A DNA stretch of 64,000 bases from CAYSPG01 sp964432885. Its GTDB lineage: Bacteria; Bacteroidota; Bacteroidia; AKYH767-A; OLB10. The translations under genes and the position numbers were made by a program. The DNA lies in the NCBI GenBank assembly GCA_964432885.1, contig CAYSPG010000001.1:1-64000 (forward strand), in the 5' to 3' direction. Shown here piece after piece: positions 26,174 through 34,458 of this stretch (its first letter is position 1; every line of letters starts with the position of its first letter). The notes beneath the pieces were generated by a model. The model did no database searches. It saw nothing but the letters and a program-made list of their open reading frames with translations, and was not told where the DNA came from.

Positions 26174-26995
26174 CTATTTAATTCGCTCTTTCCCACAATA
26201 AATATTAAAGCGTTGTTCGCGTAAAAATCCAATCAATGTAATATCAAACTCTTTTGCAAGTTCAACTGCCAAACTCGATGGCGCGCCAACGGCTGCTACA
26301 AATTTTATTCCTGCCATTGCAGCTTTTTGAATCAATTCAAAACTTGCACGGCCGCTTAGTAGTAAAATAAAATTTGAAAGCGGCAACATATCTTTAATTA
26401 ATGCAGCTCCAATTAATTTGTCCAATGCATTGTGCCGCCCAACATCTTCGCGCAGTAAAAGTAAATTTCCTGTTTCATCAAATACTGCACTTGCATGTAA
26501 ACCGCCTGTGCTATCAAAAACACGTTGTTGTTCTCTTAATTTATGTGGAAGCGAGTAAAGCAACGATGTTGAATATTGAATATTTAGTGTTGAATGTTGA
26601 TTATTTTTTGCCACACGAACAGATTCAATGGAACTTTTCCCACACACCCCACAACTTGAAGTGGTATAAAAATGCCGCTCTAGTTTTTGTAAATCCGGAT
26701 TTGCTTCCTCGGTAAGTTCAACGATAATTTTATTTGCACCGGGTGTGTCCGCAAATATTTTTGAAATTTGCTGCTGATGATGAATGATTCCTTCGGTAAA
26801 CAAAAACCCTGTGGCAAGTTCGGCATCGTGGCCGGGCGTGCGCATGGTTACCGATATGCTTTTTTTTACGTGCCTCAGTGCTACACCATACTGCAAACTT
26901 ATTTCCAATGGTTCTTCCACAGCAAGCATATCGCTGTCATCTTTTTTTATGCTGTTAATAACGCGCGTTACCGGAAGTGTAAAGGTAGAGGGCAT
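26174..26995 (-). CDS. fdhD: Formate dehydrogenase sulfurtransferase FdhD
   Basis: FdhD passes sulfur from a cysteine desulfurase to the molybdenum cofactor of formate-dehydrogenase-type enzymes. The 273-residue protein has the persulfide-carrying CxxC pair Cys115 and Cys118 in TTSSCGVCGKSS. It also has the substrate-binding segments 'TPGHDAELATGFLFTEGI' and 'REDVGRHNALDKLIGAAL', and the late 'SGRASFELIQKAAMAGI' segment. All are in the family's order. The start codon overlaps one arm of a 10-base inverted repeat, and a TATTTTTG box lies immediately upstream, so the mRNA may be leaderless. It likely serves the FdhF/YdeP protein encoded downstream on the same strand. Confidence 0.95.
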   Translation of the reverse strand: MPSTFTLPVTRVINSIKKDDSDMLAVEEPLEISLQYGVALRHVKKSISVTMRTPGHDAELATGFLFTEGIIHHQQQISKIFADTPGANKIIVELTEEANPDLQKLERHFYTTSSCGVCGKSSIESVRVAKNNQHSTLNIQYSTSLLYSLPHKLREQQRVFDSTGGLHASAVFDETGNLLLLREDVGRHNALDKLIGAALIKDMLPLSNFILLLSGRASFELIQKAAMAGIKFVAAVGAPSSLAVELAKEFDITLIGFLREQRFNIYCGKERIK

Positions 26996-27041
26996 AGGGC
27001 AAAAATAAATGAATAGCTAACACCTTTTTTATTGCCCTATG
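26993..27041 (-). promoter_or_regulatory. Inverted repeat and -7 box at the fdhD start
   Basis: CATAGGGCAA (26993-27002) and TTGCCCTATG (27032-27041) are perfect 10-base inverted arms separated by 29 bases. The left arm contains the fdhD start codon. TATTTTTG on the minus strand at 27000-27007 matches the -7 consensus and ends four bases before the ATG. The arrangement looks like an operator or an RNA hairpin controlling fdhD; no -33 box is obvious. Confidence 0.45.
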
Positions 27042-27414
27042 TGTGTATATAAAAAAATCATTGTGCTTCAATTTTTGAATAACAATCTGCAGCCCGATGC
27101 TTCGGGTTTGTGGTTGAAAACAGCTTAATAACAAAAACGACTGCCTTTTAATGGGTAACAGCAGTTATTTTTCAAAACACTATTGTTCGTCAAAACGTTT
27201 AAAACGTCTATTGCAAACGCGCATCGTATAGGAATAATGAGTACTTTAGTGAATAAAAAAAAATAGGTGGATCATGTTTGCGTTTTCAATCATTGCAAAG
27301 TGTCTAAACAAATTCAATCAAAGGGAGTGGACAGTTTGAAGGTATATATTACCTCCAAGGCGTGTTGGTTTAAAATATGTTTACTTTTTATATGCTGCTT
27401 GTAAAATACATTTT
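27042..27414. other. Gene-free stretch before the unknown gene at 27415
   Basis: No ORF or RNA gene is supported. It contains the tetraloop palindrome CCCGA-TGCT-TCGGG at 27093-27106, which recurs near 55850, and the AAAACGTTTAAAACGT repeat around 27194-27209. Otherwise it is AT-rich sequence likely holding the promoter of the next gene. Confidence 0.5.
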
Positions 27415-27999
27415 ATGCTAACCCCTGCTCAGCAAAAACTTATTTTAGATAAAGATTTATTTTTCGAAAAAAAAAGAATTACTCAAAATATTTATGCAGA
27501 TTTTGAAGAGTTAAAGCATGAGGTGGAAAACCATCTGTTAAAGCATTTCTCTATTGTTGATAAATACATATTAAAAACAGGAAAAATAAACCGTGGTGAA
27601 AATCTGGATGGACTTCCGTGGATTAATCTGGATTACCCGGGTTACTTTCAAAAGGAAAACGTATTTGCCATACGTTATTTGTTTTGGTGGGGAAATTTTT
27701 TTAGCGTAACCCTTCACCTAGGAGGAACATATTTGGATACGTATAGTGAAGCGCTCACAAAAAATATTTTGCAAAAGCAAGTTGCAGATGCTTATTGGTG
27801 CGTAAACAACACTCCATGGAAATATAATTATGCTGCTGATAATTACATCGCAATAAAAAACTGTAACCGCGATTTGATTGATAAGGCGATACGTAACAAC
27901 TTTATAAAGGTGTCGATGTATGCCGATTTAAAACAGCTTAATGGTTTTAAAAATTTTGGAGTTGATTCAGCTAAACAACTTTTAGCTTTGTTACATTAA
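27415..27999 (+). CDS. Conserved hypothetical protein
   Basis: A 194-residue soluble protein without signal peptide or recognised catalytic motif. The N-terminal third is helical and charged ('DKDLFFEKKRITQNIYADFEELKHEVENHLLKHF'). The middle has aromatic-rich strands ('DYPGYFQKENVFAIRYLFWWGNFFSVTLHLGG'), and the end is helical. The aromatic middle, ending in 'LHLGGTYLD', suggests a small ligand- or nucleic-acid-binding fold, but I cannot name a family. It is monocistronic on the plus strand; its stop codon is immediately adjacent to the stop of the convergent Omp28 gene with no gap. It looks like a real gene: full-length ORF with normal codon use and AT-rich leader. Confidence 0.65.
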   Translation: MLTPAQQKLILDKDLFFEKKRITQNIYADFEELKHEVENHLLKHFSIVDKYILKTGKINRGENLDGLPWINLDYPGYFQKENVFAIRYLFWWGNFFSVTLHLGGTYLDTYSEALTKNILQKQVADAYWCVNNTPWKYNYAADNYIAIKNCNRDLIDKAIRNNFIKVSMYADLKQLNGFKNFGVDSAKQLLALLH

Positions 28000-28869
28000 C
28001 TATTCCACAATTTTTGCTTCACCTGCCTGTACAATTTCGTAATTATCGGCATCGTATATATAGGCTACAATGTGGCAATGGTTTTGGTTAAAGTTAACAG
28101 GTAGGGTATAGGAGTAATCTTTTTCAATTATGGTTCCGGCTGCAGGGTCGGTGGCTATGTATCCGCCAAAAGCGGTGTTTACGGTTCCCCTGAAAATATG
28201 CCTGTGCAGATAGTTAAGCACATCCTGGCTGCCACCTCCAACAGGAAAATAATCGAGTTGGGGCGATACAATGCTGTCTTCGGTAACCGCAACACATAAT
28301 TTATAGTCGCCAGTAAGCGCATTTAAAAATTCTGATTTTACATTAACCGAAACCGTACGGGTTGAACTGTTATAGGTGTTTTCAATTTCAATCCATGCAT
28401 CGGCAGGTACCGAAATCTGGTTAAACACTTCTGTTTCCCACTGAAACTTGTACTTTACATGCGAGCCGGGATATCCTTTGCGGTTTATCATGGCATTTGG
28501 CTGTCCGGCAGCACTCATTCCAAACAGTGAGTTGTTGTTATAGGCATCACCTTCTGGTGTTCTGAAATCGGCTGTGTAATGACCCGAAACATCAGGCACT
28601 GCATATGAGCCGGCATGTACAGCCATGGTAAGTAAATTTTTACCATACTTAGGCACCAGGCTATCGTATAAAAATCGTTGGGCTTTAGGACAGTTGCCGC
28701 ATTTTTGGCCTGTATATTCTTCTAATATTACTATACGGTATTTTTCTACAGAGGCTGTGTCGCTAGTGTCTATGGGTGTGGTGCTTGTTTCCGTTACAGG
28801 GTCATGGATAATATCACATGAAGCAAACATGGCAAACAAAGGAATAAGAAGTGCTGCTGATTTTTTCAT
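28000..28869 (-). CDS. Omp28-related outer-membrane lipoprotein
   Basis: A 289-residue lipoprotein with lipobox FASC ending at Cys18. After a Thr/Ser-rich linker it starts a thioredoxin-like fold with 'IVILEEYTGQKCGNCPKAQRFL', where Cys57 and Cys60 form a CxxC. It continues in the Omp28 pattern ('LLTMAVHAGSYAVPD', 'GQPNAMINRKGYPGS'). Omp28 proteins were described as outer-membrane antigens in Porphyromonas. It is the last gene of a four-gene minus-strand operon after a T9SS protein, a TlpA thioredoxin and a DUF6029 protein. The CxxC here and in TlpA suggests a shared redox task at the cell envelope, which is an inference. Confidence 0.88.
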   Translation of the reverse strand: MKKSAALLIPLFAMFASCDIIHDPVTETSTTPIDTSDTASVEKYRIVILEEYTGQKCGNCPKAQRFLYDSLVPKYGKNLLTMAVHAGSYAVPDVSGHYTADFRTPEGDAYNNNSLFGMSAAGQPNAMINRKGYPGSHVKYKFQWETEVFNQISVPADAWIEIENTYNSSTRTVSVNVKSEFLNALTGDYKLCVAVTEDSIVSPQLDYFPVGGGSQDVLNYLHRHIFRGTVNTAFGGYIATDPAAGTIIEKDYSYTLPVNFNQNHCHIVAYIYDADNYEIVQAGEAKIVE

Positions 28870-28893
28870 TTTGTTAATTAATATTTTTTAAAA

Positions 28894-30540
28894 TTAAAAA
28901 CTGGTGCTAATTGAAATGGTAATCCCGTTGCTTGCAGGCACCTGGCGGCACACGCCTCCTACACAAAATAAACCTTCGCGCTGTTTGCCATAACCAATGC
29001 TTAGGCGCGAAGCATTTTTTACATAAGCAATATTTACAATGTAATAATGAATGCGCTTGTCTTTGTCATCATTGCCATAGTTGTATTGGTCGCCAACGGC
29101 AACAAACCAATGAGGCGAATTAGAAAACTCAATAAGTGCCGATGCCCATGAGCCAAAATCCTGTTCGGTTTGAAGGGTTTGCAGTTCGGTGCGAATTGAA
29201 TTTTTTTGTGAGAGTTTAAATGTAATGTCGGCAACACCAAGATGTGCATATACGGTGCCATATTTGTTTGCTCCTTCGGCTTGCAGTTTATCTTTATCAT
29301 ACACCTGGTTTGCATACAGCAAGGTAAACTTAATGCTCTTGCTTATTTTTTTGTTTATCTCAACGCTTACATCCTGGTAATAAATGTCTGTTCCCATTTT
29401 TCCATAATCGCTCTTGTAAATATCTTTTCCTTCAACTTTAGAAGTGTCTAAGCCGTTGGCACCGCTGTAGTTTACCACTACGTTGGTTCCGTATTCACCG
29501 CCCAGCATGCTTCCTTTTTTAAATGAATAATTTACTTCGGCTTCGTAGCCAATCTCACCATTGGGTTGGGTAGAGTAGGGATAGATGGTTGCAAGGGAAT
29601 AGGTATGGTACTTTGTAAGAGCAGGTAAATAGTTTATCAATAGTGTATTTAGATTTGCATTACGGTCGCTTCTAAAGTTCATGTTATCAATTCGCTTGGC
29701 AGCAAGTAAAATGCCAAATCCTTTTTGTGAGTAGGTAGTTTTTAAAAGCATGGCATCGCCAAACTTATAACTGTAATTGTTTATAGCACTGGGGTCGTTG
29801 TATTTATAAACATACTCAGCATTAACCGAAATTTTTCCGCGTGTAAAATCCAATCTTCCTGCCCATGAAGCTACGTTTTCGGGTAATTTATAAGTTGGAT
29901 CGGTATCCGATTGGTACTTGCTTACAAAACTTCCTCCTACCGTTAATCGTGACTTTGATTCGGATAAGGAGGGTAGTAATTCATTTACCTGCACTTCGCC
30001 ATCAGCACCTCGCACTATGCCAGGGCCTTTGGCAAAGAAAAAACGCTGACGGCCAATTAAACCTTTTAAATAAACACCTTTGTAAAGGTTGTATTTAATA
30101 CGCAAGCCGTCAATGGCATTATCGTATCCCAATGTAGGTTCCCAATAGGCGCGCAATATCAGTCCGCTCCCAAATTGTTCGTAAAAATTGCCAACGGTAA
30201 TATCCAGTTCATCATTGGTATATCCAATGTAGCGGTGTGCAATGCCGCTGCCTTTATACCGGGCATCATAACCCAGCATCACATCTTCGTATGATTCAAA
30301 CCGAATTCCTGCCCTAAAGTTTCCTTTGGTGGCAGTAATGTCACCATATCCGTTAAATAAAAATTTGGAAGGAACATCCGGTGCTCCTATCAGTGTATCT
30401 TTAAAGTAGTATTGCCCATCGGCTACAAAGCTGCCGTGAATTTCGGCTGGAAGATTTTGTGCCAAGATGTTTTTAAAACCAAAAAAAAAGACCGTTGCAA
30501 ACAGCACGGTCACTTTTTTTTCTCTCGAAAATTTTTTCAT
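28894..30540 (-). CDS. DUF6029 outer-membrane protein
   Basis: A 548-residue exported protein with signal peptide (residues about 1-27). The rest reads as amphipathic beta-strands with Tyr/Phe and Gly at the edges and ends in an aromatic (TSF), as outer-membrane beta-barrels do. Visible family features include 'FLFNGYGDITATKGNFRAGIRFESYEDVMLGYD', 'DITVGNFYEQFGSGLILRAYWEP' and 'LDFTRGKISVNAEYVYKYNDP'. I assign it to DUF6029 from the pattern of neighbours and sequence; function is unknown. It starts 36 bases after the tlpA stop and ends 24 bases before the Omp28 start. A porin-like or assembly role is possible. Confidence 0.8.
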   Translation of the reverse strand: MKKFSREKKVTVLFATVFFFGFKNILAQNLPAEIHGSFVADGQYYFKDTLIGAPDVPSKFLFNGYGDITATKGNFRAGIRFESYEDVMLGYDARYKGSGIAHRYIGYTNDELDITVGNFYEQFGSGLILRAYWEPTLGYDNAIDGLRIKYNLYKGVYLKGLIGRQRFFFAKGPGIVRGADGEVQVNELLPSLSESKSRLTVGGSFVSKYQSDTDPTYKLPENVASWAGRLDFTRGKISVNAEYVYKYNDPSAINNYSYKFGDAMLLKTTYSQKGFGILLAAKRIDNMNFRSDRNANLNTLLINYLPALTKYHTYSLATIYPYSTQPNGEIGYEAEVNYSFKKGSMLGGEYGTNVVVNYSGANGLDTSKVEGKDIYKSDYGKMGTDIYYQDVSVEINKKISKSIKFTLLYANQVYDKDKLQAEGANKYGTVYAHLGVADITFKLSQKNSIRTELQTLQTEQDFGSWASALIEFSNSPHWFVAVGDQYNYGNDDKDKRIHYYIVNIAYVKNASRLSIGYGKQREGLFCVGGVCRQVPASNGITISISTSF

Positions 30541-30576
30541 ATCAGTTCAGGTTGTCAAATACCAATTGGTTTAGTG

Positions 30577-31104
30577 TTAGTTTGATTTAGGAGATTCGGC
30601 AGATAGTTTTTTTATTTCTTCGTAAAGTTTGGCTTCATCACCGGGGGCATAGCCTGTATGTACAGAAACTATTTCGCCTTTGCCATTAACCAAAAAAGTG
30701 TATGGCACCATGCCTATGTTAAGTGCGCGCTTTAAATCGCCATTGGGGTCAACAAATACGTCATATTCCCACCCCTTACCGTTAACAAAAGGTTTTACAT
30801 TGCTCATGGTACGCGCATCATCAACCGATATGGCAAATATTTTTACACCAGTTTCTTTTTGCCAGTCGGCATATACTTCTTGTATGGCGTTTAACTCGTT
30901 TACACAAGGTTTGCACCAGGTGGCCCAAAAGTCGAGCACAAAAGGTTTGCCACCATTGTTTAAATTTGAAGTACTTACGGTTTTGCCTTCCATATCCTTT
31001 AAGTCAACTACAGGTATGGTGCGTGTTTTGGTTTCGGTTTGTGCAAGCGTAGCAAAACAAAACACAAGGGAACAAACTGTCCCTGCAATAATTTTTTTAA
31101 TCAT
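30577..31104 (-). CDS. TlpA-family thiol-disulfide reductase
   Basis: A 175-residue exported thioredoxin-fold protein with signal peptide (residues 1-21). The active site is WCKPC with Cys64 and Cys67, inside 'FVLDFWATWCKPCVNELNAIQ'. The cis-Pro region is 'MVPYTFLVNGKGEIV'. TlpA/ResA proteins keep cysteines reduced in the periplasm, for example on cytochromes or envelope proteins. It lies nine bases after the T9SS gene and 36 before the DUF6029 gene. The CxxC-bearing Omp28 lipoprotein two genes downstream is a candidate redox partner, which is not tested here. Confidence 0.92.
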   Translation of the reverse strand: MIKKIIAGTVCSLVFCFATLAQTETKTRTIPVVDLKDMEGKTVSTSNLNNGGKPFVLDFWATWCKPCVNELNAIQEVYADWQKETGVKIFAISVDDARTMSNVKPFVNGKGWEYDVFVDPNGDLKRALNIGMVPYTFLVNGKGEIVSVHTGYAPGDEAKLYEEIKKLSAESPKSN

Positions 31105-31113
31105 GATTAATTT

Positions 31114-31815
31114 TTAGCGGTTGTTTACAACAATTTTTTTGTTCGCCAGCGATTTGCCGTTTCCTGTTAAGGATACAAAGTAAACGCCCGATGCAAATGT
31201 TGAAGATGAAATAATAATGTTGCCTGAATTGCTACGTACAGGAAATTTCTTTACCACATTACCTAGCATGTCTATCATACAAATTTCGCCCGAAGCAACA
31301 TTTTTTAAATTGTAGCTGATGGCAATTAATCCGCCCTGGCCGCTGTTTGCTACAGTGAGGTAGTTGCTGCCCGATGGATTTTCTAAACCGGTACCTTGGG
31401 TATCGTAATAAATACGCACGGTAACCTGATCGTTTACATTATTCATGTCAAAAAAGATGTAATCAAGTGTGCTTATTCCTACACCGTTATTAGGGTAATA
31501 ATCGCTTACAAAACTACTTTCGATTGAAGTGCCGGGTATAGTGGCAGGTAGTGGCGAAAGGTAAGTGCCAACCCCATAACACAATGCACCCCAGCAAAAT
31601 GAACTTTGTGCACCGGCTACCATCGAAACTTCGTCAAGTTGAAGTTTTACATCAATGGTATTGTTGCTGCTGTTATAAACATCAAAACCTGTTGATAACA
31701 TAGATGCGCTGGCCGAACCATAAATGGTGGTGGTAACACCTTGTGGGACCAAACTTTGTGCATTAACCGAGTAGGCAAATACTACTGATGTGATAAGTGT
31801 AAATAGTTTCTTCAT
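31114..31815 (-). CDS. Secreted T9SS type A sorting-domain protein, first gene of the Omp28 operon
   Basis: A 233-residue protein with a 19-residue signal peptide. Residues about 25-155 form a compact beta-domain ('TTIYGSASASMLSTGFDVYNSSNNTIDVKLQLDEV') with two cysteines close together (Cys-x4-Cys in 'SFCWGALCYG'). The last about 65 residues are a T9SS type A sorting domain ('ISYNLKNVASGEICMIDMLGNVVKKFP', 'FASGVYFVSLTG'). The paired cysteines make it a potential substrate of the TlpA protein encoded next. The whole operon would then export, oxidise or isomerise and display a small secreted protein. That coupling is inference; the sorting domain is clear. Confidence 0.8.
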   Translation of the reverse strand: MKKLFTLITSVVFAYSVNAQSLVPQGVTTTIYGSASASMLSTGFDVYNSSNNTIDVKLQLDEVSMVAGAQSSFCWGALCYGVGTYLSPLPATIPGTSIESSFVSDYYPNNGVGISTLDYIFFDMNNVNDQVTVRIYYDTQGTGLENPSGSNYLTVANSGQGGLIAISYNLKNVASGEICMIDMLGNVVKKFPVRSNSGNIIISSSTFASGVYFVSLTGNGKSLANKKIVVNNR

Positions 31816-32179
31816 GTGAATGTGTGTTTAAATTTACAGGTGGTAAAAGTAATAATTTATTAATGCAATAGTAGGATAATAAATACCGGTTTTGTAATAA
31901 AAAGTTGATTAATTATTAACCGTGGCTTTTTATGGAATTGCCGCTTTGAATGTGCTTACATGGTAAGCAGTTTTATTGATATTAAAATGAGTTAAAATTA
32001 AGGTAAGACATTTAAGAAAAAGGATGCACTTGTAATCAAAATTGCGTTTTTATTATTCCTTATATTAAATCTGCGGTTTAGTAAAAAAAAGCGTGTTTTT
32101 ATGATTGAATCATTTGTTTGGGTAACCTAATGATATGATTTTGTTACAGCAGAAAATGATTGGATGTCAGCAGGGGTTG
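31816..32179. other. Gene-free stretch upstream of the Omp28 operon
   Basis: About 360 bases without a supported gene. It must contain the promoter of the minus-strand operon starting at 31815; no exact TAnnTTTG box at a good position is visible. The downstream end of der lies at its right edge. No repeats or strong hairpins seen. Confidence 0.5.
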
Positions 32180-33499
32180 TTACACTTCTTTGCCACTATC
32201 CTTGCTGCGAAAAGAAATGGCAATGGGAACACCGGTGAGGTTAAAGTTTTTGCGCAGGTTGTTTTCTAAAAACCTACGGTAGGTGGTTTGTATGTACTGT
32301 GGATTGCTGCTAAAAAATACAAAGCGCGGATAAGGTCCCGGCACCTGGGTAATGTATTTTATATTTATTAGTTTACCTTTTATGGCTGCAGGCGGATAAC
32401 TTTCTATTAGCGGCAGCATAATTTTATTTAACTGCGATGTGGGTATGTGCTGGCTGCGGTTTTTGTAAACATCAATGGCTGTTTCCAGCGCTTTGTGTAT
32501 GCGCTGCTTGTTTATAACCGAGGTAAACAAGATAGGAAGATCTTCAAAGGGGGCAAGTTTTTGCTTTATCTCTTCGGTAAATTTTTTGGTGTTGATTTGT
32601 TCCTTGTCTATAAGGTCCCATTTGTTTACCAATATAACCACACCTTTATGATTGGTTTGTATTAAATGAAAAACATTTACATCCTGAGCAGTAAACCCCT
32701 TTGTGGCATCTACCATAAAAAGACAAATGTCCGAATTCTCGATAGCACGAATGCTTCGCATTACCGAATAAAACTCAAGGTCTTGGTGCACCTTTCCTTT
32801 TTTGCGCAAGCCGGCAGTATCTACCAAAATAAAATCAAAACCAAAACTGGTATAACGAATGTTTATGCTGTCGCGGGTGGTGCCTGCTATGGGTGTAACA
32901 ATGCTGCGCTCAACACCGGTAAGTGTATTTACCAACGAAGATTTGCCCACATTAGGCTGCCCTATAATGGTAATGCGTGGAAGTTTTTCTTTTTCGTCTG
33001 CATCAGGCTTAAATTCTTTAACCACATCATCAAGCAATTCGCCCGTACCGCTACCGTTGGCTGACGATATACAATAGTAATTGTCCATCCCAAGTGCATA
33101 AAATTCTGCCGCATCATCAAGTTGCTTGTGGGTGTCAACTTTATTCACCACCAAAAAAACTTTTTTCTTCGACCTGCGAAGTAGGTGCGCAATATCTTTA
33201 TCAAAATCATTTAGTCCTTCGCGGCCATCCACCACAAACAGAATAATATCGGCCTCTTCAACCGCTAATTTTACCTGCTTTCTTATTTCACTTTCAAAAA
33301 TATCTTCGCTTCCTTCCACATATCCGCCCGTATCAATTACCGAAAAAGGGTGGCCCGTCCATTCGCCTTTGCCATAGTGCCTGTCGCGCGTAACCCCGGC
33401 CTCGTCATGCACTATTGCCTGCATGGATTCAGTTAAGCGATTAAACAGCGTTGACTTGCCCACATTTGGCCTGCCTACTATAGCGATAATATTACTCAT
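32180..33499 (-). CDS. der: Ribosome-assembly GTPase Der (EngA)
   Basis: Der is an essential double GTPase that helps assemble the 50S ribosomal subunit. The 439-residue protein carries two complete G domains. The first has GRPNVGKST near residue 9, 'DTGGYVEG' (G3) and NKVD (G4). The second has GQPNVGKSS near residue 180, 'DTAGLRKKG' and NKWD. It ends with a KH-like domain with the 'PGPYPRFVFFSSNPQ' segment. The ATG at 33499 is chosen over an upstream TTG (33508) that lies inside era. It overlaps the end of era by eight bases, indicating translational coupling of the two ribosome-assembly GTPases. Sequence is complete. Confidence 0.97.
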   Translation of the reverse strand: MSNIIAIVGRPNVGKSTLFNRLTESMQAIVHDEAGVTRDRHYGKGEWTGHPFSVIDTGGYVEGSEDIFESEIRKQVKLAVEEADIILFVVDGREGLNDFDKDIAHLLRRSKKKVFLVVNKVDTHKQLDDAAEFYALGMDNYYCISSANGSGTGELLDDVVKEFKPDADEKEKLPRITIIGQPNVGKSSLVNTLTGVERSIVTPIAGTTRDSINIRYTSFGFDFILVDTAGLRKKGKVHQDLEFYSVMRSIRAIENSDICLFMVDATKGFTAQDVNVFHLIQTNHKGVVILVNKWDLIDKEQINTKKFTEEIKQKLAPFEDLPILFTSVINKQRIHKALETAIDVYKNRSQHIPTSQLNKIMLPLIESYPPAAIKGKLINIKYITQVPGPYPRFVFFSSNPQYIQTTYRRFLENNLRKNFNLTGVPIAISFRSKDSGKEV

Positions 33500-34370
33500 T
33501 GTAACCAAAGTTGTTTAACATGTTCTCATCATTTCTCCAGTCGTCACGTATTTTTACAGTAAGTTCAAGAAACACTTTTTTTTGCAGCAAACTTTCAATT
33601 TTTTTGCGGGCATCTGTGCCCAGCTTTTTTATCGCACTGCCGTTTTTGCCAAGCAATATGGCTTTTTGCGATTCGCGCTCAACATATACATAAGCCCGTA
33701 TGCGGGTAATGTTTTTTTGTTCTTTAAATTCTTCAATCACCACTTCACTGCTGTATGGTATTTCTTTTTCAAACTGTAAAAATATTTTTTCGCGGATAAT
33801 TTCTGAAACAAAAAAGCGTTCGCTGCGGTCGGTAAGATCATCTTTGCTGAAGTAAGCAGGCGCCTGGGGCAAATATTTTATTAATGCTTTTAGCAACATA
33901 TCGGCACCAAATTTTTCTTTTGCGCTTACAGGTACAATCTCTTCGGGTTTAAGTTTGGCATTTATTTCATGCACCGTTTTCTCCAGTTCTTCCTGCGTGG
34001 TAAGATCTATTTTATTTAAAGCAACAATAATTTTTTTTGATGAAGGATTCAATTTTAAAAAACGCTCTGCATCAAATTGTTTATCAGTTGCATCCATTAC
34101 CAAAAGAATGGCATCAGCATCCTTAAAAGCGTCTGATACAAATTCCATCATGCGATTATGCAACTTGTAATTAGGTGTTATAATACCGGGCGTGTCCGAA
34201 AATATAAGTTGGTAATCATCGCCCGTAACTACTCCGCGTATGCGATGACGCGTAGTTTGCGCCTTATGGGTAACAATGCTTAAATCATGACCAATGAGTT
34301 TATTCATTAGCGTTGATTTACCTGCATTAGGCTTACCTACTATTGCTATAAAACCAGCTTTATGCTCCAT
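33492..34370 (-). CDS. era: GTPase Era
   Basis: Era binds 16S rRNA and promotes 30S maturation. The 292-residue protein has G1 GKPNAGKST (residues about 12-20), G3 'SDTPGI', G4 NKID and the C-terminal KH domain with the 'AILLGKNGSAIKKLG' loop (about 238-252) that recognises the 3' end of 16S rRNA. Length is normal. It lies just upstream of der on the minus strand, and der starts inside the last codons of era. No nearby features suggest special regulation. The downstream pigment genes begin 88 bases upstream of its start on the same strand, so readthrough from that cluster into era is possible. Confidence 0.97.
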   Translation of the reverse strand: MEHKAGFIAIVGKPNAGKSTLMNKLIGHDLSIVTHKAQTTRHRIRGVVTGDDYQLIFSDTPGIITPNYKLHNRMMEFVSDAFKDADAILLVMDATDKQFDAERFLKLNPSSKKIIVALNKIDLTTQEELEKTVHEINAKLKPEEIVPVSAKEKFGADMLLKALIKYLPQAPAYFSKDDLTDRSERFFVSEIIREKIFLQFEKEIPYSSEVVIEEFKEQKNITRIRAYVYVERESQKAILLGKNGSAIKKLGTDARKKIESLLQKKVFLELTVKIRDDWRNDENMLNNFGYNE

Positions 34371-34458
34371 CTAAATTTTAGGCGAAAGTATGAAATAAGG
34401 GGCTGTACTTTGTGGGTTTGGTTTCTAAAACAAACCGTATCAAACAACAGCCAGCCTT

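Noticed and set aside
26096..26174. Inverted repeat GAACGCAGATTTTAA / TTAAAATCAGCGTTC after fdhD as a terminator
   Set aside because: The arms are 50 bases apart and no T run follows on the minus strand; it may be only a dispersed repeat.
33500..33508. TTG start of der at 33508
   Set aside because: The ATG at 33499 is the normal Der start and the TTG lies within era.
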